Below, one piece after another: positions 27,276 through 39,200 of a stretch of 64,000 nucleotides of DNA. The stretch lies in assembly GCA_014055525.1 (NCBI GenBank), contig WIAH01000004.1:124001-188000 (forward strand), in the 5' to 3' direction. The notes below the pieces were generated by a model. The model was given only the letters and a program-made list of their open reading frames with translations, had not been told where the DNA came from and did not search any database. The translations under genes and the position numbers were made by a program. Source of the DNA: Nitrospira sp. CR1.3 (lineage in GTDB: Bacteria; Nitrospirota; Nitrospiria; Nitrospirales; Nitrospiraceae). Numbering within the stretch: the stretch's first letter is position 1; every line of letters starts with the position of its first letter.

Positions 27276-27785
27276 ATGCCCGCGGCCATCACTCCTCAAG
27301 ATCTGAGATTCATGCGAATCGCTTTGGAAGTTGCCGCAGAAGGGGCTGCCATCGGAGAAGTTCCGATTGCCGCAGTGCTCGTCCACGAGGAAAGACCACT
27401 GGCCTCTTCTCATAACTTTCGCGAAACCTGGCAGGATCCCACCGCTCATGCCGAGATCATCGTCATCCGCGCCGCTTCCAAGCAACTGGGAACATGGCGC
27501 CTGCTCGACAGCACGCTGTACGTGACCGTCGAGCCCTGCGCGATGTGTCTTGGCGCCATTATCCTGGCGCGAATTCCGCGAGTGATTTTCGGAGCGCGCG
27601 ATCCCAAAGCCGGGGCGTGCGGTTCGGTCTTTGATCTTTCTCAAGAGCCGCGATTGAATCATCGCGTAGCGGTAACCGGGGAAGTCCTTGATGAGGAGAG
27701 TCAGGCGCTCCTTCAAGAGTTCTTTCGTAATTTGCGATTCGACGGAAAGTTGGTCGAAGAGCTGAGGCAGGAAGATTCTCTCTGA
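27276..27785 (+). CDS. tadA: tRNA-specific adenosine deaminase
   Basis: A 169-residue enzyme that converts wobble adenosine-34 of tRNA-Arg(ACG) to inosine. The zinc site is HAE (TAHAEIIVI, about residue 59) and PCAMC (VEPCAMCLGAI, about residue 89). ATG 27276 fits the usual N-terminus; a longer in-frame start at 27201 lacks conservation. Confidence 0.9.
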   Translation: MPAAITPQDLRFMRIALEVAAEGAAIGEVPIAAVLVHEERPLASSHNFRETWQDPTAHAEIIVIRAASKQLGTWRLLDSTLYVTVEPCAMCLGAIILARIPRVIFGARDPKAGACGSVFDLSQEPRLNHRVAVTGEVLDEESQALLQEFFRNLRFDGKLVEELRQEDSL

Positions 27786-27789
27786 TTTA

Positions 27790-28572
27790 TCATTCCGGCA
27801 TCAGGCGAACGATCCGGTCGCCTTGAAAGGCGACGGCACCTTCCCATCCTGTGCCGCACGACAGCCATTGAATACGCCAGCCCGACTGAAGGTCTGAGCC
27901 CACAGCAACAGGAATCGCCCTTCCCCGTCCATGATCGGCGGACACGATCTCGCACTCGTTCAGCGACCGGAGCCCGAGTCCCTGGCCCTTCAAGGCCGCT
28001 TCCTTGGCGACCCACAGCCTGAAAAACATGGATGCTTGACTTTCAGACGGCAATGCCGCGATCAGCGCATACTCGGATCGGGCATAGAAGCGATCCGCCA
28101 GCTTGAGGAGATCAATCTCTGCGCGCACCTGTTCCAGATCGGTTCCGACCTCTTGGGATTTTGCGACTGCCACGAGCATGCGCCCGTGTGAATGAGCCAT
28201 GTTGAACGTAAGCGGCTCATCCGTCTCGCGCCGCGAAAGCACCGGCTTGCCTGCCGCCTGCCGCCCAAAGAGTAAAGCGCCAGGATGGCCTCCGATATAG
28301 CGGCTCAGGATGGCTCTGAGGCATCCGTGGGCCAACACATACTGACGGCTATCCTCCTCGCGGATAAAGCGCGAGGCCCTACGATGCTCCTCCTCATCCA
28401 GCCACCGTTGAACCGTATTCAACGTTGAAGTCGCCCCGTCCAGCAGACAACCCCACAGATGGATGGTTTCTTTTTCGAGTTGCACGGCGTTGTCCAGCAT
28501 CGAGACCATCCGCTCGCAGGAGTGAAAAGGCAGAAGAGAGCTACTGCAAATGGTCGGCGCCCGCACGTTCAT
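27790..28572 (-). CDS. Sfp-type 4'-phosphopantetheinyl transferase
   Basis: A 260-residue enzyme that transfers phosphopantetheine from CoA to Ser of carrier domains. Motifs: GTDLEQVR (about residue 148) and FFRLWVAKEAALKGQGLGL (about residue 190), the Mg-binding Asp/Glu and the WxxKEA signature. At this length it is Sfp-type, with duplicated halves. It is the last gene of the lipopeptide operon, overlapping the exporter gene by 4 bases, and would activate the three carrier domains of the synthetase. Confidence 0.92.
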   Translation of the reverse strand: MNVRAPTICSSSLLPFHSCERMVSMLDNAVQLEKETIHLWGCLLDGATSTLNTVQRWLDEEEHRRASRFIREEDSRQYVLAHGCLRAILSRYIGGHPGALLFGRQAAGKPVLSRRETDEPLTFNMAHSHGRMLVAVAKSQEVGTDLEQVRAEIDLLKLADRFYARSEYALIAALPSESQASMFFRLWVAKEAALKGQGLGLRSLNECEIVSADHGRGRAIPVAVGSDLQSGWRIQWLSCGTGWEGAVAFQGDRIVRLMPE

Positions 28573-30245
28573 GCGCGATTGCTCATCCGTTCTCGCATTG
28601 AAACTCCACCCTGGCTCAGGTCGACGATTTTCCCCTCGTCCAGCTTGATGACACGATCACCGAGATGAAAGTATCGGTCATCGTGCGTGATGACCACGAC
28701 GCTCTTGCCGCGGGCTCGCAACTCGGGCAGCAATTGTCGATAAAAGACTTCTTTGTATTCGGGGTCCTGGTCGGCGGCCCATTCGTCGAATACATAGATA
28801 GCGCGATCCTCAAGATATGCGGTCAACAAAGCCAGCCGCTTGCGTTGCCCTTGGGATAGATCTGTCGTGGAAAGGGCCCCGTCTTTTACCGTGACCTTGT
28901 GATCGATTCGAAGGCGAGCGAGGTACGTCCGCGCCGTTGAACCGAGTCCGGTCCTGTCCAAGCCCAACAGCCTGTCGAAAAGGTAAAAGTCCGAGAAGAC
29001 GATCGAAAAGTGATCGCGATACCAAGCGCGGTTGGATTCTGTAATCACCGTTCCGGATAGCGAGACGGCTCCCTCCTGGGGAATATAAAGCCCTGCAAGC
29101 AGTTTCACAAACGTCGATTTCCCGCTGCCGTTGCCGCCGATGACATAGATCAGCTCTCCCGGCGCAATATCCAAGGTGAGGGGCCCGAGCATGAACGAGG
29201 TCTCCCGCGTGGCGTCATGGTCGTAGGTGAATACCACGTCCTTCAGTGAGACAACGGCGCGCCTGGTCGGTTCAGCCACCGTCTCGATGGGCGCGGGCGT
29301 GATGGACTCATCCAGCGCGACACCCAACCGGCTGATATTGTCGAAGGCCACCTGGCCCCGCTCGACGGTGGGCAGGATTCCGATGATTCCCCAAATCGGC
29401 GACATCATGTACAGCAAAACCACCACGTAGCCGATCAAGGCCTCCGCCGGCAGCGAAAACATGCGGGGAAATACGAACAAAATGACGCCGATCATGGAGT
29501 AGAACGCCAAATGCGACCAGGCCTCAGCCAGCGCATATTGTCTGGAGGCTTCGATGCTGCTGCGACGGTAAAGGTCGGCGGCGCTGCGAAGCTCGTGGTC
29601 GAGAAACTCGCTGCGCCGCCCCCCGTGCATCAGCAATTCTTTGAGTCCCTCAGTAAGGGAACGGAAGTGCGAAAACAGTTGGGCTCTTGCTTCTCTCGAG
29701 GAGTAGATGGTGCCGAAGGCCCTGGTGTGCAGCCATTGGTACCCCCATGCGCCAAGGGCCGTGGCGACGACGAGGAGAAGAAACGTAGGCCACGAAAGCC
29801 AGGCCAGGTAGACGCCGCAACCGGCCACGATGGCGGCGTTCATTGCGAGTTGCGGGAGACATTGGATCGACCAGGCCAGCATGCTTACATCGTCGCTCAA
29901 CGTGACAAGGACTTTGGCGGGACCATGAGCCTCCGTCCGCCTGAAGGGGGCCTTGAGAATCTTTCCGCACAGCGCGAGCGAGAGTTCCAGAGTCGTATCC
30001 TGTGAAAATCGAGTCAACATGAGCTGTGAGGCGACCTGTGTCAGCAATTTTCCGGATACTACGGCCACAAACGCCAGCGCCAGCCCCCATCCCTGTTCAT
30101 CGCTGCGGTGAAGCACTCGATTGATCAAAGCCAGAACGCCAGCGCTGAACAGTCCCGACAGAAGCCCGACGCAGACCATCGACGTCATCATCGGACGGGA
30201 CCGCCGGAAGAGAAACCGAATGAATGCAGGAGGTCGAAGGTTCAT
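28569..30245 (-). CDS. PvdE/SyrD-type peptide-exporting ABC transporter
   Basis: A 558-residue half-transporter with an N-terminal membrane domain (about residues 20-310, six segments) and a C-terminal ATPase. Walker A GGNGSGKST, signature LSQGQRKRLAL, Walker B IYVFDEWAAD followed by QDPEYKEVFYRQLLPEL and ITHDDRYFHLGD are typical of the cyclic-peptide exporter group that moves pyoverdine precursors and syringomycin. The ATG at 30245 overlaps the synthetase stop by 4 bases; a longer in-frame start near 30644 lies inside the synthetase gene and is rejected. It should export the lipopeptide product. Confidence 0.93.
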   Translation of the reverse strand: MNLRPPAFIRFLFRRSRPMMTSMVCVGLLSGLFSAGVLALINRVLHRSDEQGWGLALAFVAVVSGKLLTQVASQLMLTRFSQDTTLELSLALCGKILKAPFRRTEAHGPAKVLVTLSDDVSMLAWSIQCLPQLAMNAAIVAGCGVYLAWLSWPTFLLLVVATALGAWGYQWLHTRAFGTIYSSREARAQLFSHFRSLTEGLKELLMHGGRRSEFLDHELRSAADLYRRSSIEASRQYALAEAWSHLAFYSMIGVILFVFPRMFSLPAEALIGYVVVLLYMMSPIWGIIGILPTVERGQVAFDNISRLGVALDESITPAPIETVAEPTRRAVVSLKDVVFTYDHDATRETSFMLGPLTLDIAPGELIYVIGGNGSGKSTFVKLLAGLYIPQEGAVSLSGTVITESNRAWYRDHFSIVFSDFYLFDRLLGLDRTGLGSTARTYLARLRIDHKVTVKDGALSTTDLSQGQRKRLALLTAYLEDRAIYVFDEWAADQDPEYKEVFYRQLLPELRARGKSVVVITHDDRYFHLGDRVIKLDEGKIVDLSQGGVSMRERMSNRA

Positions 30246-33200
30246 GCCTGATGACTGCCCGACATTTTGGGACGGGTGGCCGCCCTGATTCCGTCGTTCC
30301 GATGGAGACACTGCTGCAGGTGGACCGTCAATTCTTCCACATGAGGAGAAACGAAGAGGCGTCCGGAGTCTTCGGCGGGAATATGAATGGTGCGACTCTC
30401 CGTGCTCGCCAACTGGGGCCAGCGATGTCTCGTGTCCGGAATCAGGTCGTCCACCCGTCTTCGCGATGCCACGATATTGACGATCTGCCCGGCGAATCGT
30501 CGCACGCGATAGCGCGCCACGGCCAGGAAGGTGGCCTGAGTCAGGCGTTGGACTTGGAAATCCTGATCCTGAATGTGTTCGGTGATCGATTGAAACAAGA
30601 GCGAAAACAGCACCTTGCTTTTTCTGGCAACGCTCGGCCACCATTCTCTCATCGGCAATCGGACGATGGCGCCCAGATCTGCTCCGATCTTGCCGAGAAT
30701 GATGGCCGTCATGTAGATCCGTCCAAAGAGTCTGTTTTTATACCGGGCGTAGGAATCGGGATGCCAGGTGTCCATCATGAACAGAGTGACGGAACCTGGC
30801 TTGCCGATCAATTGCTGCGCCATCTCATAGGCAATCAGCCCGCCCGTGCAGATTCCGGCGATCAAGTAGGGTCCATCGGGATGTATGCGCTTGATCTCCT
30901 CGACATAGTGCGCAGCCATCTCCGGCACGGAAGTGAAAGGCGTTTCCTTTCCATCAAGTCCTCTGGCCTGCAACCCGTACACCGGCTGCTCCGTCCCCAA
31001 TAGCTTGGCCAGCTTTGCGAATACCAGAATGTTTCCGCCGACTCCCGGGACCATAAAGAGCGGCGTGGCCGATCCGGCTGGTTGAATGGCGACCAACGAT
31101 TGCCACGGAGGGGTCCAGTTGGCCCTGGTAAGGACGGCAGCCAATTCCGCGATCGTCGGAGCTTGAAAGAGGGTGGCCAAGGGAAGTTGCTTGCCGAACA
31201 CAACTTCCAGTTGAAAGAAAAGCTGGGCGGCCTTGAGGGAATGTCCCCCGAGATCGAAAAAATTATCATGTATTCCGACATCCTGCACCTCGAGAACCTG
31301 TTGCCAGAGGGCGGCAAGTTGCAATTCCATGCCGCTCCTCGGAGCGACGTATTTCGTCCCGGCGGTATGGCCGTGAGTCGGCGGCGCCGGCAGGGCGCGC
31401 ACGTCAACCTTCTTATTGGCGGTCAGGGGAAGCTTCTCCAAAACGACAAAGAAGGAAGGAACCATGTAGTCGGGAAGCAGCGCCCGAACGTAGGATCGGA
31501 GCTCTTCCGCTCCGGGCGGGGCTCCTTCCTCCGGTACCAGATAGGCCGCAAGTTGTTTGAGACCGTACTGATCTTCACGGGCCGTCACGACCACTTGTCT
31601 GATTTTTGGGTGGCGACTCAACGCGGATTCCACTTCTCCCAATTCTATGCGGAAGCCCCTGATCTTTACCTGGTTATCCAGACGCCCCATATGGACAAGT
31701 CTTCCATCTTCGCGATACCGGGCGATATCGCCCGTGCGATATAGCCTGGCCTCTGGATCGGCAGAGAAGGGATGGCGGACGAAGCGATCTCTTGTCAGGT
31801 CAGCGCGACGGCAATATCCTCGTGCCAGACCCTCTCCTCCAATAAACAACTCTCCGGAGACACCGATGGGTACTGGCTGCATTTCGGCGTCAAGCACATA
31901 GACCTCGGTGTTGGCAATCGGCCTGCCAATGGAGATCTCCGAATGATCAGGGTCGACCAGATCGATCGTCGACCAGATGGTGGTTTCGGTCGGCCCGTAC
32001 ATGTTCCATAGCGCCTTGACACGCCCTTGCAGCCGAACGGCCAGATCGGCAGCAAGCCCCTCGCCTCCGCACAACGCCGTCAGTGACGGGCTTCCCGACC
32101 AGCCTGCCTCCAGAAGAAGACGCCACGTCGCCGGCGTCGCCTGCATGAGTGTGGGCTGGACTCGTTCAAGGCAATGCACAAGCCGTTTTCCATCCATAGC
32201 CACGGCTCGACTCGCAATCTCGACTCTCGCTCCCGCCAGCAGGGGAAGGTACAGCTCAAGGCCGGCAATATCGAAGGAGAGGGTGGTGACCGACAGCATG
32301 ACATCATGAGCGAAGCATCCCGGTTCCCGCCTCATCGACCAAAGAAAATTCACCAGAGAACGGTGACGAACTTCTACTCCCTTGGGTTGCCCCGTCGAGC
32401 CGGACGTGTACAAAATATAGGCCAAATCCTGCGCCGTGGCTGCCGCGGGAAGGTCATGATCGGTCTCGTGCAAAAGAGAATCTTCCTGTTGATCCACCTT
32501 GATGATCCGGCAGGAGAGCCCGGCGAACCGGTCCTCAAGTCCCGCCATGGTGACAACGAGAGAGGCGCCAGAATCCTCGACCATGAATCGAACACGGTCC
32601 CACGGATAATTCGGATCGAGCGGCACATAGGTTCCTCCGGCCTTCAAGATCCCCAGCAACGCCGCCACCAGCTCGATCGACCGTTCAAGGCACAGTCCGA
32701 CGACCGTCTGCCGGCCCACGCCCATCCGCCGCAGGAATCGCGCAGTCCTGTTCGCCCGGGCGTTCAGCGCGCGATACGTAATGGTTTCTCCTTCCGCCGA
32801 GAGGGCGATGGCGTCGGGAGACTTCTGGACTTGGGCTTCGAACAGCTCCGGAAAGCATTGTGTACGGGGATATTCCGCAGCTGTCCGGTTGAAGTCTTCG
32901 AGCAACCGCGTGCGCTCCGTCTTGCTGAGCATTGCGATCTGGGACAATCGCGCGGCGGGATCTGCCAGAGCATTCTGAAGCAGCGTCACATAATGCCTCA
33001 GAAACCGCTCCGCGGTCTCGCGTCTGAAGAGATCGGTATTGAATGTCAGGTACGCTTTCTTTGCCACGTCGAGTTCGACCGTCAAGCTCAAGTCGAATTG
33101 AGCGGTTCCGGGATCGACTTCAAACGGCTCCCACTTGAGGCCATAAAGTTGGATGTCCCCGATGGGAGCATTCACCATATTGAAGAGGACTTGGATCAGC

Positions 33201-36200
33201 GGGGCCATGCTCGGATCGCGAACAACCTGCAAGGTATCGACCAACCGATCAAAGGGATAATCCTGATTCGCAAACGCGCCAAGCGCGACTTCCTTGACGC
33301 GTTCCACCAGCTCTGAAAAGGTCGGATTGCCGCTCACATCCAGCCGAAGAACCAGCGTATTGACGAACGTCCCGATAAGCTGCTCCATCGTCGTTTGCGT
33401 TCGATTCGCGATGGGGGAACCGACCGCCACATCCGTTTGCCCGGAGTACCGGCTCAAGAGAAGATGAAAACAGGCCAGCATCGTCATGAACGAGGTAACG
33501 TGACGCTGAGTGCTGAAATCCTTCAGCTTGTCGATGAGGCTTTGCGGAAAGTCCACGGAACAATAGGCCCCCCGGAACGTCTGCGTGGTCGGTCTCGGAA
33601 AGTCGGTCGGCAAGTACAGGACTTGAAGTTCCGCCAATGTGCGGAGCCAATAGTCCTCCAGACCCTTCAGCGTCTCATCGGTAAGACAACGCCGCTGCCA
33701 CACCGCATAGTCCGCATACTGGACGGGCAAAGATGACTCCGGAACCGGCAAGTCTTGGCTCAAAGCATTGTAATAAGCCGCGAAGTCTCGTCCTAAGATT
33801 CCGAACGACCACTGGTCACCGACAATATGATGGAGATTCAGCAGCAGCAGGTGGTCGTCCTGATCGAGCGTAACCACGGAAATTCTTGCAAGCGGGCCGC
33901 GTTCGAGATCAAAGGGCCTGGCCCCTTCTTCTTGCGCCAAGCGTCGCGCTTCCTGCTCGCGGTTTTCCCTTGGCAATCTTCGCAGGTCGATTTCCACAAG
34001 ATGTGGGGACTGCCACATGGCGATCCGCTGGACCAATCCTGTTCCCGTCATCGCAAAGGTCGTCCGGAAGGACTCGTGGCGACGAGACAGAAGGTCGATG
34101 ACTTCACGCAAAATTGGAATCTTGAGCGCCCCCCGCTGGCGCGAGACAAACAGAAGATTATACGCGGTCGCTTCAGGGGCTAACTGCTGGACAAACCACA
34201 TTCGTTGCTGAGAAAAAGATAGAGGAAGCGGCATGGTCCGAGGGACAGGCACGATCGGAGGCAACGGCGGCCGCGCCGTGCTTCGGCGTTGTTCCAACCT
34301 GATTTGCTCGGCCACGCCGGAAATCGTCGGGCTATCGAAGAGCGCGCGCAAGGGCAATTCCACCCTGAATAGTTCACGGATCCGGGACACCACCTGCGTG
34401 GCCAGCAATGAGTGGCCTCCGAGCGCGAAAAAGCTCTGATCGACATCAGGCGTTCTTCTGCCGAGGATTTCAGACCACAATTCAATGAGACTCTGCTCGA
34501 TCTGATCACGCGGACGACCGGGAGATGCGCCATTGGGCTCAGGAGCGAATGTTCGGCTTCGCAGCGCGTTCCGATCTATTTTTCCGTTCGGAAGGACCGG
34601 CAGGGCATCGACCACTACCACCCGGGCCGGCACCATATACGAGGGAACTCTTCTGCCCAGCAGCTCCTGCAGATGCGGACTCGTTGAAATGGGAGTCTGG
34701 TCCGACGTCACAAACGCGACGAGTATCGGCCCTTTCCCCGAATCCTCCTGCAGGACAACCGCGGCGTCACGGATTCCGGGGAGGTTCCGCAGGTTCGCTT
34801 CCACTTCTCCCAGCTCGACCCGGAATCCCCGTATCTTGACTTGGTCATCTTCTCGACCGACGAATTCGATATTCCCGTCCTGCCGGAACAATCCAAGATC
34901 GCCTGTTCTGTAAAGACGCGCTCCCTGTTGAAAGGGGTCGGCAACAAATTGTTTTTCGGTCAAGGCCGGTTGATTGCGATATCCTCTGGCGAGACCGGCA
35001 CCTCCGACATAAATCTCTCCGACGACGCCGATGGGAACCGGATGCATCTCGGAATCAAGTAGATATGTGTACGCGTTCGCAATGGGTTTGCCGATCGGAA
35101 CCCGCGCTCCCTGTTCCGTTCCGTTCGTCCGGTAGACCGTCGTCCACACCGTGGCTTCCGTCGGGCCATATTCGTTGTAGAGACTCGCATGGGGCAACCG
35201 CTCATAATGTCGATGCACCACGTCGACGGGCAGACTTTCTCCCGCCGCAACGACCACACGCAACGAACTCAGCCATTCCGGTGGGATGTCCCGCAGAAAG
35301 ACGTCGTAGAGCGAAGGAACAAGAACCACATGTGAAACCAGATGCCGAGCTATCTCGCCAGCCAGTTGCCTGGGGTCCCGAAAGCCGTCTTCCGACGGGA
35401 TTACGACAGTCCCTCCATGCAGCAGGGCCCAAAATATTCCCGTGATCGACCCATCGAAGGCGAATGGAAAAGTCAGGAGGCAACTCTTGACCGGCTCTTT
35501 ATAGTATTGCATGCGCGCGGCGAGCGAACTGAGCAAGGCCCGATGCGTAACTTCAACTCCTTTGGGACGACCGGTGGAACCGGACGTATAAATGACGTAG
35601 GCCAGCCGGTCGAGGTCGATGCTGGGAAAATCAACGGCGGCGGGCGAAGATTCTTCTTCCGCTCCCGCAATGTCCTCAAGCTCGATGATCCGGTCGTTCT
35701 CGAAGGGCAGTTGTGACCGAAGATGACGTTGCGTCACCAGCAGGCTGACTCCGGCGTCTTCCAAAATCAGGCGTTGCCTCTGCTCGGGCGCATTGGGATC
35801 CAAGGGGACGTACGCGGCGCCGGCCTTGAGAATACCAAGGAGTCCTGCAAGGCTCCGCACGGACCGTTCCACACAAAGTCCCACTCGAACATTTTCACCG
35901 TTCGTTCTTTGAAGGATTCTTTGGGCAAGGACGGCAGCATGCCTTTGCAGAACTCCATAGCTCCAGCGGGTTTCCCCACATGCGACAGCCATGTCGTCGA
36001 GAGCCGCCTGGGTTCGATCTTCGATCACTTCAGGAACGGCAGCCGAAAAACAGACCTCGGTTGACGTACGATTCCAATCGACCAGCACGAGCCTTCGTTC
36101 CTCTTCTCCCAACAGCGGAACTTCCGCAAGACGAGCCATTGGAAGCCGAAGCATTCCCGCCAGGAGAGTTTCGATCTGCCGTAACATCCGATCCACCGTA

Positions 36201-39200
36201 GCCCCATCGAATAGCGCCTTGTCGTACAACATGACAAGATCCAAACCTGCCGCGTCGTTGACGACGAGTAGCGTGAGATCAAACTCGGCTGCGACCTCAT
36301 CGATGGGAAGATGCGCTGCGGAAACGCCCCGAAGCTTCAGCTCAATGAGCGGATCGTCCTCCCACACGATCATGACGTTGAACGGAACAGCGGAAGCGCC
36401 TTCAGGCCGCGAGTCCAGAGCGTCGATCACCCGTTCAAACGGCACGTCCTGATGGTCATATGCTCCGGCGACCACTTGGCGAGCTTGATTCAACAGATCG
36501 GTCGTGGTGGTGGACTCTCCCAATTTCAGGCGGAGCGCCACCGTGTTGACAAAGTATCCGAACGTCGTTTCCCATTGCGGAAGACGTCGGTTGGCGATCA
36601 CGGAACCGACGACGACGTCGTCCGTTCTCGCGCAGCGTTGCAGCCACGCAGTAAACGCAGCGTACAGGACCATGAACCTGGTGAGTCCCTGCTCACGGCA
36701 GATACGCTCGAGTGATTGCTCCGTTTCTGCCGGTAACCTGCAGCTTCTGGACCCTCCGATTAATCGACGCAATCGAGGGCGCGGGCGATCGGTTGGCAGC
36801 TGAACAGGGGACGGCAGATGGCTGAGCTGGCGCTTCCAATAAACCAATTGCGCGTCACTTTTTGATGAGTTCCAACTCTCCTGCCACCTGGCATAGGCGT
36901 CATACTGTCCGTCCGGACATTCCGGTAGACAGTCGGTGTGGCCGTTGAGGTTGTAGATGGCGGTGAGCTCTCTGGTGAGCAACCGGAGCGACCATCCGTC
37001 GGCAATGAGGCGATGCGCGGTGAGCACGAGGACATGATCGTCGGCGCCCCTTTCCAACACCACCACCCGCAGAAGCGGAGGTCTTGCCAGATCGAATGGC
37101 AACAGCGCTTCTTCTCTCACCCATCTGCGAATTTCTTCAGCTTCGTTGAGTGACGCAGCATGCTCCAACGCGCATTGCCTGATCGGCACGTCGGCGTCGG
37201 AGGTCTCGTATCGATCGACCCGGTCTCCGTCGGATTGAAACCAGGCGCGCAGCATCTCGTGCCGACGAGTGATCGCTTTTAAGCTCACCTTAAGCAGCTC
37301 TTTATCAAACGGACCTTTCAGACTCACGGCGAGCGAAATATGATTGACCGCACCTCCCGACTGAACTTGCTCGAGAAACCATAACCGTCTCTGGCTCGGC
37401 GAAAGGATATGAGGACCGGCTGGATCATGGAGGTGCGCATCGCTTTCACCACTGGAGACGAGACTGGCGACGGGTATGTCGGGCTTTGAGGAAATCGTTT
37501 CATGGATCCTGGCTGCAAGGTCACGGACCGTCAATTGGCTGAACAATTGAGCGAAGGTGACTTCGACTCCGAATTCCTCCTCGATCCGGTTCTTGATCAT
37601 GGTCATCTTGAGAGAGTCGAGCCCGAAATTGACGATCAGCGTCTCAGGGTTAATCGTTGCCTGAGACGTGCCTGTGTATTCCGCAAACAATCGGATGACG
37701 ATCGGTTCGACGTCGTTGCCGAAATTCTCCAACAAAATCGACGACCCATCGTTCGGAGAGGATGTGTCTGAACCGGCTAGTCTGGTTGCGACAATGGGGA
37801 GGGCCTGTGCCATGTAGGCCTTTCGACATGTCTGGCGTTGGACCTTCCCGCTCGAAGTTCTCGGAATGGATCCCGAGCGGACAAGAACGACGGCCCACAC
37901 CGGCACGTCGAACTGCTCGGCCAGCACGACTCTGATTGCCGCCGCCGCGGCATCAATATCCAAATCCTGGACGCGGTCGATCTCCTGGACAATGACCAGT
38001 TGCTCACCCTGCGGTCCCTCGATGGAAAATGCAGCGCAGCCGCCCGACCGCAACGAGGGATGGCATCCATCAACAGCCAGCTCCAGGTCGTTGGGATACA
38101 AATTTCTGCCGTTCAGGATAACGAGATCTTTCAGTCGTCCGGTGATAAACGTATGCCCTTGGTGCAGGAATCCGAGATCTCCCGTTCGAAGGTAGCGTCC
38201 GTCCTGATTGTCCTCAGCCTGTGCATTGAACGCCTCTTTTGTCATGTCCGGGCGATTCCAATAGCCTTCAGCCACGCTGGGACCGGAAACCCAAATTTCG
38301 CCCACCTCATCGGATCGGCACTCGCGCAACGTTGCCGGATCGACGATCTTGACCTTCATCTCAGGGAGCGGGCGGCCGCAACCGACAAGTGTGCGAACTC
38401 CCTGATCGAGTTCGTTCACCGCTTCCACGCGATTGATTTCAAGCTTTTCAGCCGAGACAGCCAGAAACAGCGGTTCTTCATCATGCGGGGCGCTTGTGAC
38501 CACCAGCGTCGATTCCGCCAAGCCGTAGGCCGGCATAAAGGCTTTTCGTCTGAATCCGTGGGGCCTAAAAGCTTCGCAAAATCGATCGATTGTACGAAAA
38601 TGGATCGGTTCCGCCCCGCAACTGGCTACCGACCACCGTTCCAAACCGGCGGTCCACCCCTCTTTCTTCCGGAGTGCCAGCACGCAGGAGTCATAGGCAA
38701 AGTTGGGAGCGCCGCTATGCGTGATGCTCCACCGATCAATCGCTTCCAGCCATCGCAGCGGCCGCCGTAAAAACGAGACGGGAGACATCAGGTAAGCCGG
38801 GATACCGGCGTAAAATGGCCCGATAATCCCGTGCACGAGACCGTAATCGTGAAAGTACGGCAGCCAGCAGAGCGAACGGCTGTCGGGGCCGATTCCAGCC
38901 GTTTCCATCAGACCGCGGCATTGCGCCAACACGTTCCGATGAGAGAGCATCACACCACGAGGAGTTGCGGTCGACCCGGAAGTGTACTGCAGGTAGGCGA
39001 GCGGCGACGTCGGCTGCTTGATCGAGGATTCGGTTCCCTCCTGCTGTCGCAACCGATCGAGCGTCACGCAGGCGATCGGCTCGATGTTGGAGCCGCGCAA
39101 CAGGTCCTGTACAACGCCGTCGTTCGGCTCGACAGTCACGACAAGGGAGGCCGATGCATCTTCAAGGATCGAACGCAACCTCGGAAGGCTGTTCTTCATT

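Noticed and set aside
28616-30644. Longer start for the ABC transporter near 30644
   Set aside because: The extra residues are Arg/Ser/Pro-rich and antisense-like inside the synthetase thioesterase; the ATG at 30245 overlaps the upstream stop as expected.
32174-33316. 380-residue rightward frame inside the synthetase gene
   Set aside because: It is antisense to conserved condensation and adenylation motifs and has no domain or start signal.
33808-33830. Second condensation motif HHIVGDQ as another defect
   Set aside because: Both His residues and the Asp are present; the position after Asp varies in active condensation domains (for example HHIVGDY), so this is normal variation.
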